Below are positions 46,771 to 54,405 of a stretch of DNA of 64,000 bases, piece by piece (position 1 is the stretch's first letter; every line of letters starts with the position of its first letter). Location of the stretch: positions 678,987-742,986 of the forward strand of contig CAWAEC010000012.1 in NCBI GenBank assembly GCA_963781155.1. Reading direction: 5' to 3'. Made by a program: the position numbers and the translations under genes. Origin of the DNA: PALSA-693 sp963781155. Its GTDB lineage: Bacteria; Actinomycetota; Acidimicrobiia; Acidimicrobiales; Palsa-688. The notes under the pieces were generated by a model. The model worked only from the letters and a program-made list of their open reading frames with translations, was not told the DNA's origin and did no database searches.

Positions 46771-47847
46771 ATGTTGCCCGTCGCCGCCGCTCCCCGCCAT
46801 GATGTGGACGATTCACTGACGCCGTCCTGGGTGGACGCCCGGCTGGAGGAGGTCCTGGAGGAGGAGCGGACACGTTGGGCACAGGCCGACGCCTGGTTGG
46901 TGGAGCCGCTGTCTCTACTGGCCGACTTCGTCCTCCAGGGCGGCAAGAGGCTGCGGCCTGCCTTCTGTTGGTACGGGTATCTCGGGGCAGGAGGTTCCGA
47001 CGACTTTCTCGTGGCGGATGTGGCCGCCGCGCTGGAGCTGCTGCACGCTTTCGCGCTGCTGCACGACGATGTCATGGATGGCTCGGAATCCCGGCGGGGA
47101 CGCCCCAGCATGCACCGCCGGCTGGAGCGGGACCACTGCCGGTCCGGGTGGCGCGGTGAATCACGCCGGTTCGGGGAGGGGATGGCGGTTCTGCTTGGTG
47201 ACCTGGCGTTCGCCTGCGCCGATCGTTTGCTCACCGGCGCCGGGCAGGCGGCCCGCGAGGTGCGCGCCGTGTGGAATGAACTCCGGCTGGAGCTGGTCAT
47301 GGGCCAGTACCTCGACCTGGCTGGCGCAGCGCGGGGCGGGGTCGGCTGGCGGCGAGCGGTCCGCATTGCCCGCTTAAAGTCGGGCAGTTACACGGTGGAG
47401 CGGCCGCTGCACCTGGGCGCGGCGCTGACCGGCCGGCTGGCGGAGATGGGCCCCCACTACACGGCCTTCGGCCGGCCCCTGGGCGATGCCTTTCAGCTCC
47501 GCGATGACCTGGTCGGCGCGTTCGGTGACGAACTTGTCAGCGGCAAACCCGTTGGCGACGACCTGCGGGACGGAAAGCCCACCTTGCTGCTGGCAGTGGC
47601 GAGGGATCGCTGCGGGCCCGCGGCCGCACCGCTTCTCGACCGGGTCGGCGCGCCAGACCTCAGCTGCGCCGACATCCGCCGCCTCTGCAACCTGCTGGTC
47701 GACTGCGGAGCTCGGGACGAGGTCGAGCAGATTATCTGGCACCGCCACGCCTGTGCGGTGGCGGCGCTGGCCCGGGCGCCGATTCCCGAGCACGTCCGGG
47801 CGGCGCTGGAGGACCTGGCGGCCCAGGTCGTCGGAGGGCCGGCCTGA
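46771..47847 (+). CDS. crtE: geranylgeranyl diphosphate synthase
   Basis: This 358-residue polyprenyl synthetase has the first aspartate-rich motif LLHDDVMDGSESRRGRPSMH (DDVMD at 99-103) and the second in FQLRDDLVGAFGDE, with GGKRLRPAFCW near the N-terminus. It condenses isoprenyl units to C20 diphosphate, the carotenoid precursor. Its stop overlaps the crtI start (TGATG), so crtE-crtI-crtB form one operon. The ribosome site is weak (GGAG two bases from ATG), and the operator is immediately upstream. Confidence 0.92.
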   Translation: MLPVAAAPRHDVDDSLTPSWVDARLEEVLEEERTRWAQADAWLVEPLSLLADFVLQGGKRLRPAFCWYGYLGAGGSDDFLVADVAAALELLHAFALLHDDVMDGSESRRGRPSMHRRLERDHCRSGWRGESRRFGEGMAVLLGDLAFACADRLLTGAGQAAREVRAVWNELRLELVMGQYLDLAGAARGGVGWRRAVRIARLKSGSYTVERPLHLGAALTGRLAEMGPHYTAFGRPLGDAFQLRDDLVGAFGDELVSGKPVGDDLRDGKPTLLLAVARDRCGPAAAPLLDRVGAPDLSCADIRRLCNLLVDCGARDEVEQIIWHRHACAVAALARAPIPEHVRAALEDLAAQVVGGPA

Positions 47848-49319
47848 TGCGCGTCGTGGTTGTCGGTGCGGGCATCGGCGGCCTGAGCGCCGCCTGCCAT
47901 CTGGTGGGTGACGGCCACGATGTCGTCGTAGTGGAGCGGGGCGACGCGCCGGGCGGGAGCGCGGGGGTGTTGCGCTGCGGCGGTTACCAGTTCGAAACGG
48001 GGCCGACGGTCCTGACCATGCCGGCACTGCTGGAAGAGGCGGTGAATGCCGCCGGATGCGAACTTTCAGACCTGATGTCGCTACTACCACTGGATCCGAT
48101 TTACCGGGCCAACTTCGCGGACGGGTCGGTGCTGTGCGTCCGCAGCGGGCGGGAAGCCATGACCGAAGAGCTGCGCCGCACCTGCGGTCCGCGAGAGGCC
48201 GCTGCCTTCGCGAAGTTTGCCGACTGGCTTACCGAGCTCTACCAGCTGGAGCTGGGGTCGTTCATCAACCGGAACTTCGACTCCCCGCTCGATCTTGTTC
48301 GCCCGGTGGCACCCGTGCTGCGCCTGATCCGCATGGGCGGACTGCGCCGGCTGGGCCCCCGGGTGCGCGCCTTCTTCTCGGATGATCGCTTGCAGCGCGT
48401 CTTCAGCTTTCAGTCTCTGTACGCCGGCCTGGCACCCTACGAGGCGCTGGCTCTCTACAGCGTCATCACCTATATGGACACTGTCGGCGGCGTCTTCTAC
48501 CCGGCGGGCGGCATGCACGCCGTTCCCATTGCGCTGGCCACCGCCGCGGTGAAAGGAGGTGCCGAGCTGCGCTTGAACACCGAGGTGGAGCGCATCGTGC
48601 TGGCCGGCGACACCCAAGGACCGGTACGGGGCGTACGGCTGGCCGGCGGCGACTTTCTGCCGGCGGATGCGGTGGTGTGCAACACCGACCTTCCGGCCGC
48701 CTACCGGCTCTTGCTGCCCGACCTGACGGCGCCCCGGGTGACCCGGACCGGCCGCTATTCGCCGTCCGTGATCGTCTGGCATGCGGGCGTGGCCGGGATG
48801 TTGCCGGCTGGAACGGCTCACCACAACATTCATTTCGGGAGGGAGTGGGAGAGCTCGTTCCGGGCCGTACTGGCTGAGGGCCGGCGCATGCCCGACCCTT
48901 CGATCCTCGTCACCGTCCCCACGGTGGATGATCCGGTCATGGCCCCGCCGGGCCGCCACACCCTTTATGTGCTGGAGCCGGTACCCAACCTGGATGGAGC
49001 AGTCGACTGGTCAACGGAGAGAGACCGCGCTTACGACGAACTGGTCGCCCGGACATCAGGCTTCGGCTATCCCACCGACGTCGAGGTGGAAGCCTTCGTC
49101 GACCCCACGGGCTGGCAGCGGGCCGGCCTGGAGCGAGGCACGCCCTTCTCGTTGGCCCATCATTTCTTCCAGACGGGACCCTTTCGTCCCAGCAATATCG
49201 ACAAGCGAGCGCCGGGGCTGATATTCGTGGGATCCGGGACGGTGCCCGGCGTGGGAGTGCCCATGGTCCTGCTCTCCGGGCGGCTGGCCGCGGCCCGGGT
49301 CGCGGAGATGCCAGGATGA
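47847..49319 (+). CDS. crtI: phytoene desaturase
   Basis: This 490-residue FAD enzyme has the dinucleotide fold MRVVVVGAGIGGLSAACHLV, a substrate-entry segment GGYQFETGPTVLTMPALLEE, VFYPAGGMHAVPIALATAAV, and the C-terminal CrtI signature GLIFVGSGTVPGVGVPMVLL. It introduces the double bonds that turn phytoene to lycopene. It overlaps crtE by one base and crtB by four, indicating translational coupling. Confidence 0.93.
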   Translation: MRVVVVGAGIGGLSAACHLVGDGHDVVVVERGDAPGGSAGVLRCGGYQFETGPTVLTMPALLEEAVNAAGCELSDLMSLLPLDPIYRANFADGSVLCVRSGREAMTEELRRTCGPREAAAFAKFADWLTELYQLELGSFINRNFDSPLDLVRPVAPVLRLIRMGGLRRLGPRVRAFFSDDRLQRVFSFQSLYAGLAPYEALALYSVITYMDTVGGVFYPAGGMHAVPIALATAAVKGGAELRLNTEVERIVLAGDTQGPVRGVRLAGGDFLPADAVVCNTDLPAAYRLLLPDLTAPRVTRTGRYSPSVIVWHAGVAGMLPAGTAHHNIHFGREWESSFRAVLAEGRRMPDPSILVTVPTVDDPVMAPPGRHTLYVLEPVPNLDGAVDWSTERDRAYDELVARTSGFGYPTDVEVEAFVDPTGWQRAGLERGTPFSLAHHFFQTGPFRPSNIDKRAPGLIFVGSGTVPGVGVPMVLLSGRLAAARVAEMPG

Positions 49320-50221
49320 CCCGCTCCCACCTCGGCGGGCATAATCGCCCGGCAGCTGCCGCCTTGGAGGCCAGCTATCGGGCCTGCCGCGCTCTCCACC
49401 GCCGGCATGGCACCACCTACTACTGGGCGACCAGGTTGTTGCCGGCCCGGAGCCGGCCCCATGTCCATGCCCTGTATGGATTCTGCCGGTACGCCGACGA
49501 GATCGTGGATAACCCGGGCAACGCCGGTCCCGCTGGGCCCGCCGGCCGGCTGGCGCACTTCCAAGACTGCCTCTTCACCGATCTGGAACGGGGCCACTCC
49601 GACGACCTGATCCTGGCCGCTCTGGTTGACACCGTACTGACTCTGGGAATAAGCCGCGAAGCCCTGCGCCGATTTTTGGGCGCCATGGCGATGGATCTCT
49701 CCGTGACGCAGTACGAATCCTGGCATGACCTGTGCGGTTACATGGACGGTTCGGCGGCGGCCGTAGGGGAGATGATGCTGCCCGTCCTTCAGCCCTCGGA
49801 TCCGGACGCCGCCCTGGAGCCGGCCCGGGCCCTCGGACTGGCCTTCCAGTTCACAAACTTTTTGCGCGATGTCGGCGAGGACCTCGACCGGGGACGTGTT
49901 TACATTCCCGCGCAGGATCTGGTCCATTTCCGGGCCGACCCCTGGTCGAGACAGGTCAGCCCGCAGTGGGTTGACTTGATGCGGTTTCAGATTGAACGGG
50001 CGCGGGTCTTGTACTGCGAAGCGGACAGGGGCATAGCCTATCTGGCGGGCCGGGCAGCCGCCTGCGTACGCACCGCCCGCCACCTCTACAGCGCCATCCT
50101 GGATCAGATCGAAGCCAACGGCTATGACGTCTTTTCCAAGCGGGCCCGGCTGGCCGCGCACCGAAAGGCTGCCACGGCAGGACGGCATCTGGCCGGCACG
50201 ATGGGCATCAGGAAGCCGTAA
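49316..50221 (+). CDS. crtB: phytoene synthase
   Basis: This 301-residue squalene/phytoene synthase has two aspartate motifs: YGFCRYADEIVDNPG (61-65) and FTNFLRDVGEDLDRGRVYIP. YYWATRLLPARSRPHVHALY matches the conserved helix. It couples two C20 diphosphates to phytoene (C40). Its start overlaps crtI (ATGA). Its last about 100 bases overlap the 3' end of the opposite-strand crtZ gene. Confidence 0.93.
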   Translation: MTRSHLGGHNRPAAAALEASYRACRALHRRHGTTYYWATRLLPARSRPHVHALYGFCRYADEIVDNPGNAGPAGPAGRLAHFQDCLFTDLERGHSDDLILAALVDTVLTLGISREALRRFLGAMAMDLSVTQYESWHDLCGYMDGSAAAVGEMMLPVLQPSDPDAALEPARALGLAFQFTNFLRDVGEDLDRGRVYIPAQDLVHFRADPWSRQVSPQWVDLMRFQIERARVLYCEADRGIAYLAGRAAACVRTARHLYSAILDQIEANGYDVFSKRARLAAHRKAATAGRHLAGTMGIRKP

Positions 50222-50607
50222 GGCGCCAAACCGGTTCGGTGGTGGATGCCATGGCAGGCCGCAATCCAGCGCAGCCACCGCCCCGGCAAAACCGGGCGCC
50301 CCCCGGTCAACCGGCCGTGCACACAGACGTCGTGCACCAGCCCGTACGCCAGCCCGTAGCCGGTCACCCCGACCAGGCCGTCCAACATCAGCCCATCGCC
50401 CCCCCGCGCCGCCACGGCCATACCGATCACGGTGAGCGCGGCGAACAGAAGAGGAAAAACATCATTGGTTCCCAGGGGACCGGCGGAGTTGACGTGATGG
50501 CTCCGGTGCCACACCCGCCCCCTCCCGTGCATGACAGCCCGGTGAAAACCGGCTGCAGCCGGTTCCATGGCCGCAAAGGCCGCCAAAGCCGCCGCCACGG
50601 CGATCAT
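50122..50607 (-). CDS. crtZ: beta-carotene hydroxylase
   Basis: This 161-residue integral membrane di-iron hydroxylase has histidine motifs in order: FHRAVMHG, HRSHHVNSAGPLGTNDVFPL, LVHDVCVHGRL and CHGIHHRTGL. The hydrophobic segments around them fit the CrtZ/fatty-acid-hydroxylase fold. It adds 3-hydroxyl groups to beta-ionone rings. ATG 50607 overlaps the acyltransferase stop (ATGA). The C-terminal about 30 residues are antisense to crtB and look less conserved. Confidence 0.88.
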   Translation of the reverse strand: MIAVAAALAAFAAMEPAAAGFHRAVMHGRGRVWHRSHHVNSAGPLGTNDVFPLLFAALTVIGMAVAARGGDGLMLDGLVGVTGYGLAYGLVHDVCVHGRLTGGRPVLPGRWLRWIAACHGIHHRTGLAPYGFLMPIVPARCRPAVAAFRCAASRARLEKTS

Positions 50608-51092
50608 GGCGTCACCGGCAGCCGCAGGCGAGCGAGCCGCCGCCGCAAGATGTTCTCGATGCGCGCCCGGTTGTAGCGTTGCACGACGATGCAGGGGCCG
50701 TTGGCGGCGACGGCGTAGACACCCATGCACGCCGTGAGCCACAGCGGGTTCCACCACGGCATCGCCGCCAGCGGCGCCAGCGCCGCCCAGTGCACGCATT
50801 CGGCCCGCCGGGTCTCGCCCGCGAATGCCCCCAATCCGTCAGTCGTGCGCCCCGGTAGGACGCGCTTGGAGGCCGGCCCGAACCAGGCGCCCGCTTCGGG
50901 AAGCCGATCCTTCCAACGTCGCACCCCGAGCCATGCCCAGGCCAGGCCCTGGTGCTCCCACGGCCGAATCCTGGTGAGCCAGCCGTCCCGCAAAAATACG
51001 CGGACCGGCAGGCGAGCAGCCGCCAGCCCCACGGCGACACCCCACCCGGCCCATATTCCGGCGTCGACCAGTACCGCTGTCTCGGCCCTCAC
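50604..51092 (-). CDS. CrtO-like carotenoid glycoside acyltransferase
   Basis: This 162-residue protein begins at GTG 51092, overlapping the glycosyltransferase stop (GTGA). Features are several membrane helices, WLGVRRWKDRLPEAGAWFGP, SKRVLPGRTTDGLGAFAGET, RRAECVHWAALAPLAAMPWW, and IVVQRYNRARIENILRR near the end. This pattern matches glycosyl-4,4'-diaponeurosporenoate acyltransferases (staphylococcal CrtO), which esterify a carotenoid-bound sugar with a fatty acid. Here it sits in a C40 cluster, so the acceptor is inferred to be a glycosylated hydroxycarotenoid. Confidence 0.75.
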   Translation of the reverse strand: MRAETAVLVDAGIWAGWGVAVGLAAARLPVRVFLRDGWLTRIRPWEHQGLAWAWLGVRRWKDRLPEAGAWFGPASKRVLPGRTTDGLGAFAGETRRAECVHWAALAPLAAMPWWNPLWLTACMGVYAVAANGPCIVVQRYNRARIENILRRRLARLRLPVTP

Positions 51093-52165
51093 GGCATCAC
51101 CAACCGCCCCCGCCACGACACCGGGCGGCCGGCTGCCCGGGCACAGACCGAACCCGCCATCAGGACCACGAAGGCCGCCAAAGGCAGGGGGTAAACCACG
51201 GCCAGCACGGGATGGAATGCCCCGGCCCGACGGAAGAGCACGCCGGCCTGCAGGGCGTACACGGCGTAGGTACCCGGCTGCTTCACGGCGAGCCCGCTGG
51301 CGCGCAGCCCGCCGGCAACCCAAAGAGCCACGAGGACGGCCCGCAGGATCGGCACCCGACCGGCGCCGGCCGCCAGGTTCTTCGTCCAGCCTTGCCAGAG
51401 GCGGGCCACGCCCTCGGGGTACATGCGGTACCGGATCCCGCCCTCGGACCCGTCTACGAAGGCCGCCACCGGAATTCCGAGACGGTCGAACTGCTGGGCC
51501 AGGGCGATGTCCTCCACCACCGCGGTCCGCACTCCGGCGTGGCCGCCAACGGCGAAGTAGCGAGCTCGAGGCACGGCGACGGCCGGCCCAAACCCCACCG
51601 GGCCGCGCCACCGACGGCCGCATCCGCGCCGCTGCGCCATCCGCCCCGTTCCCGCCATCAGAGCCACGACGTTGCATACGGCGGAGAGCTGTTCGTAGGG
51701 CCGCTCGACCCGGTGGCTCGGCTGGACGCTCACCATGCCGTCGCTTACCACCGCCGCAGCGGCCAGGCGGGCCACGAAACCCGGGGCGGGCTCGGTGTCT
51801 GCGTCCAGAAAAACAAGCACCTCAGCCCGGCTGGCCCGCGCGCCCTGCCAGCAAGCCCAGGTCTTGCCCGTCCAGCCTGGCGGGGGTGCTGTGCGCATGA
51901 CCGCCGCCCCAGCGGTCTGGGCTAGAAACCCGGTGCCGTCCGTGGAGCCGTCATCGACCACGATGACCTCGGACGGACGGGAGTTGATCGGCTCAGCGGC
52001 CAGGGCCGCCAGCAATGGAGGCAGCCGGGCCGCCTCGTTACGGGCCGGCACGACGACGGACACCAGCGGGGCCGGCCCCTCCACCGGGAGCTGTGGCAGC
52101 CGGCGGACGGGCCCGGCCACGAGCCACCCGGCGGCCCAACCGGCAGCGGCAAGGACATCAATCAC
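51089..52165 (-). CDS. CrtQ-like family 2 glycosyltransferase
   Basis: This 358-residue product starts at GTG 52165, two bases after the crtYd stop. The GT-A domain has VSVVVPARNEAARLPPLLAA, VIVVDDGSTDGTG, GKTWACWQGARASRAEVLVF then LDADTEP, and the acceptor motif VVEDIALAQQFDRLG. C-terminal helices anchor it in the membrane. The layout is that of 4,4'-diaponeurosporenoate glycosyltransferase-like enzymes. The neighbouring acyltransferase supports transfer of a sugar to a carotenoid. Confidence 0.8.
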   Translation of the reverse strand: MIDVLAAAGWAAGWLVAGPVRRLPQLPVEGPAPLVSVVVPARNEAARLPPLLAALAAEPINSRPSEVIVVDDGSTDGTGFLAQTAGAAVMRTAPPPGWTGKTWACWQGARASRAEVLVFLDADTEPAPGFVARLAAAAVVSDGMVSVQPSHRVERPYEQLSAVCNVVALMAGTGRMAQRRGCGRRWRGPVGFGPAVAVPRARYFAVGGHAGVRTAVVEDIALAQQFDRLGIPVAAFVDGSEGGIRYRMYPEGVARLWQGWTKNLAAGAGRVPILRAVLVALWVAGGLRASGLAVKQPGTYAVYALQAGVLFRRAGAFHPVLAVVYPLPLAAFVVLMAGSVCARAAGRPVSWRGRLVMP

Positions 52166-52166
52166 C

Positions 52167-52469
52167 TCAGCGCTTCCCCAGCCGCACCCACGTGAGCAAC
52201 GTCGTGGTGACCAGCGCGAACCCGAACAGGAAGTCTTCAACAGGAATATCCCACGGGAAGCGCACGCCGCTCAACTGGTGGGGGTTGTAGCGAACGATCG
52301 GGGCGCTCAACTTGGTCAGCCAACCGTCAACCGCCACCTGGAAGGCGCAGACGATCGCCAAGGTGAGCAGGTACTCCGGGCGCCGAAACAAGCCCGTGCG
52401 CAGCCATACCAGCTCTGCCACGACAACGGCGCTCGCCGCCACCAGCGCCAGGGCGCTGTAGTCACCCAC
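52167..52469 (-). CDS. crtYd: lycopene cyclase subunit CrtYd
   Basis: This 100-residue membrane protein has three hydrophobic helices and the signature RFPWDIPVEDFLFGFALVTT, the P-x-E-[DE] motif that provides catalytic acids in heterodimeric lycopene cyclases. It overlaps crtYc by eight bases. It acts only with CrtYc to close beta-ionone rings on lycopene. Confidence 0.9.
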   Translation of the reverse strand: MGDYSALALVAASAVVVAELVWLRTGLFRRPEYLLTLAIVCAFQVAVDGWLTKLSAPIVRYNPHQLSGVRFPWDIPVEDFLFGFALVTTTLLTWVRLGKR

Positions 52470-52791
52470 GCCGGCGTCCCAGGGCTTGCCGGACCGACTC
52501 GTAGGTCAACAGGGCGCACAGCGGTACGACCACGAAGAACAACGCTTCCTCGACCGGCAGTCCGAGCGGCAGCTGCCAGCCCGTCACGAAGCGAGGGTTG
52601 AACTTCCAGTCGCCCCGACGAATGGCAACCACGTCCCACGCCGTGAAGACGACGACCGGCAAGGCGAGCGTCCGCACGGTCGTCTTCCAGCGCCGGTAGA
52701 CCCCCGCCGAGAAGACGAACTCCAGGGGAAACGTCACCAGCAGGCAGCCAGCCACAACACACAGATACTGGTATCGGTCGATGGCTCGCAC
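52462..52791 (-). CDS. crtYc: lycopene cyclase subunit CrtYc
   Basis: This 109-residue membrane protein has three helices. They include YQYLCVVAGCLLVTFPLEFV, TLALPVVVFTAWDVVAIRRG, the F-N-P motif in WKFNPRFVTGW, and PLGLPVEEALFFVVVPLCAL with the conserved P-V-E-E. It is the first gene of the minus-strand operon crtYc-crtYd-glycosyltransferase-acyltransferase-crtZ. It is read divergently from the regulator gene over 56 bp. Confidence 0.9.
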   Translation of the reverse strand: MRAIDRYQYLCVVAGCLLVTFPLEFVFSAGVYRRWKTTVRTLALPVVVFTAWDVVAIRRGDWKFNPRFVTGWQLPLGLPVEEALFFVVVPLCALLTYESVRQALGRRRG

Positions 52792-52807
52792 TTTACTACT
52801 AAAATCG
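52792..52807. promoter_or_regulatory. copy of the crt/phr operator motif
   Basis: TTTACTACTAAAATCG matches the right arm of the phr/crtE operator (TTTAGTGCTAAAATCG) at 14 of 16 positions. It lies in the divergent gap between crtYc and the MerR-like gene, 40 bp before the latter's start. It is AT-rich against a GC-rich background. It probably lets the regulator control itself and the minus-strand crt operon. Confidence 0.7.
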
Positions 52808-52847
52808 AAATTGCGCTGGGTCGCTAGCGCCGGGAGGCTGAGAAGAA

Positions 52848-53669
52848 ATGGACAGCGGGCAGCGCATCACCTTGCAGGCGGCGGCTGATCGGCTCAACGT
52901 CCACTACATGACCGCCTACCGCTACATTCGCACTGGCCGCCTCCCCGCCCGCCAGGAGGGGTCGCGGTGGACGGTCGCAGTGTCGGACCTCGATGCGTTG
53001 CAGCAGGGTGGTCGCCGCAAGCGGGGCGCGGCCCGCTCCGCCACCCAGGCTCAGCTCATGGATCGGCTGGTCGCGGGTGACGAACCAGGCGCGTGGGCGG
53101 TGATCACCGCCGCGTTGACATCAGGGATGCAGGCGAAGGAGGTTCATCTCGATCTGCTCGCCGGGTCCCTGCGCACGATCGGGGAACGCTGGGCCTCTGG
53201 AGAGCTCTCAGTGGCAGACGAGCATCGGGCCTCCACCGTCGCCTCCCGGATCATCGGCCGCCTGGGCCCGCTGTTCGCTCAACGGGGGCGCAAACGGGGC
53301 ACTCTTTTGGTCGGAACGGCCTCGGGCGATCCCCATGTCCTGCCCAGCGCCATACTGGCCGATGTACTCCGGGGAGCCAGATTCGAGGTGATCGACCTCG
53401 GGGCCAACACGCCTCCGGAATCATTCGCGCAATCGGCCAATCGCCCCGACCGCCTGGTCGCCGTACTCGTCGGCGCCACGACCAGGGGCCGCGAAAAGGC
53501 AATTGCGAGGGCGGTCGACGCCGTCCGCGCCGCCCGCCCACAAACCATCATCCTGGCTGGCGGTGCAGCCGTAACCGACGAGTCGGCCGCCTCCCGCCTG
53601 GGTGCGGACGGCTGGTCCGGTCGTGATGCCGGGCAAGCCGTGGCGGCTGTAGAAGCCTTGCTCCACTGA
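52848..53669 (+). CDS. litR: B12-binding MerR-like light-responsive regulator
   Basis: This 273-residue protein has an HTH of excisionase/MerR type (TLQAAADRLNVHYMTAYRYI, then RTGRLPARQEGSRW). A helical domain has the photoreceptor motif W115-x9-E125-H126 (ERWASGELSVADEHRAS). A cobalamin-binding domain contains GTASGDPHVLPSAILADVLR with D161-x-H163 as likely cobalt ligand region, then EVIDLGANTP. CarH/LitR proteins bind adenosylcobalamin and repress in the dark; light breaks the cofactor and releases DNA. The usual Gly of D-x-H-x-x-G is Pro166 here. Likely targets are the crt and phr operons. Confidence 0.88.
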   Translation: MDSGQRITLQAAADRLNVHYMTAYRYIRTGRLPARQEGSRWTVAVSDLDALQQGGRRKRGAARSATQAQLMDRLVAGDEPGAWAVITAALTSGMQAKEVHLDLLAGSLRTIGERWASGELSVADEHRASTVASRIIGRLGPLFAQRGRKRGTLLVGTASGDPHVLPSAILADVLRGARFEVIDLGANTPPESFAQSANRPDRLVAVLVGATTRGREKAIARAVDAVRAARPQTIILAGGAAVTDESAASRLGADGWSGRDAGQAVAAVEALLH

Positions 53670-54405
53670 GCGTGGCCCTCCGCATACAGGGATACGTTGG
53701 CCCCGCGGACATCGCACCGCTTCTCAAAGGGTATGCGACCATGTTTCGACCGATCGCCGAGCGATCCGCGGCGAGGACGCGTCCCGCAACTTCATCTAGC
53801 CCAATAAGACAAGATTGGGACCTTCAGAACCATCGCGGCGCGGATTGGCGGCCACCCTGCGTCCCCCCGAACTGCGGGGGAAAACTCTGGGTCGCCGGTC
53901 CGTTTCTGTCGCCGAAGCTTGCGAGTGGGGCGCCCAGTGGGATGTGGGAGCGCTAACCGCTTTCGCGGCGCGCCTCTTGCGATCCTGCCGGGCAATATTC
54001 GGCGGCCGTTCGCTCACCCAGGCAATAGTCGTTCAGTCCCATGGCGCCGACGCCGAGGTGAAGACGGCCCTCGCTCCGTCACCCAGGGTCGTGACCTCGG
54101 TGCCACCCGGCTGAGTCGCCACAGCCCGGAATCCGAAAGAAGCCGGAGCGACTCCAGTCAACATCCACTGCTAGATGACGCGGCCGCGGCAGCTGCCGGA
54201 CAGATCATTCAATCCCGCGCTGCTCGGGTTGACCCGCAGGAGGACCGCCAGCAGCGCTGGATTCGGCGAGAGCAGTGCGGGTCGGGCTAGGCGCGAGTCG
54301 AAGCCACGTCCGGCGGAGCCTGATCGGCTTGGTGTCGAAAGGGCGGTTCCTGGGTCCCGTCATCCCTTTTCGCTGTCACATACACGCCAACTTCGGAGAT
54401 ATGTG
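53670..54405. other. intergenic, 736 bp
   Basis: Nothing gene-like is supported. Several short frames are open on both strands but have no motif or start signal. Confidence 0.5.

Noticed and set aside
50725..51900. 391-codon plus-strand frame across the crt minus-strand genes
   Set aside because: Low-complexity proline/arginine content; the minus-strand genes have family motifs and coupled starts.
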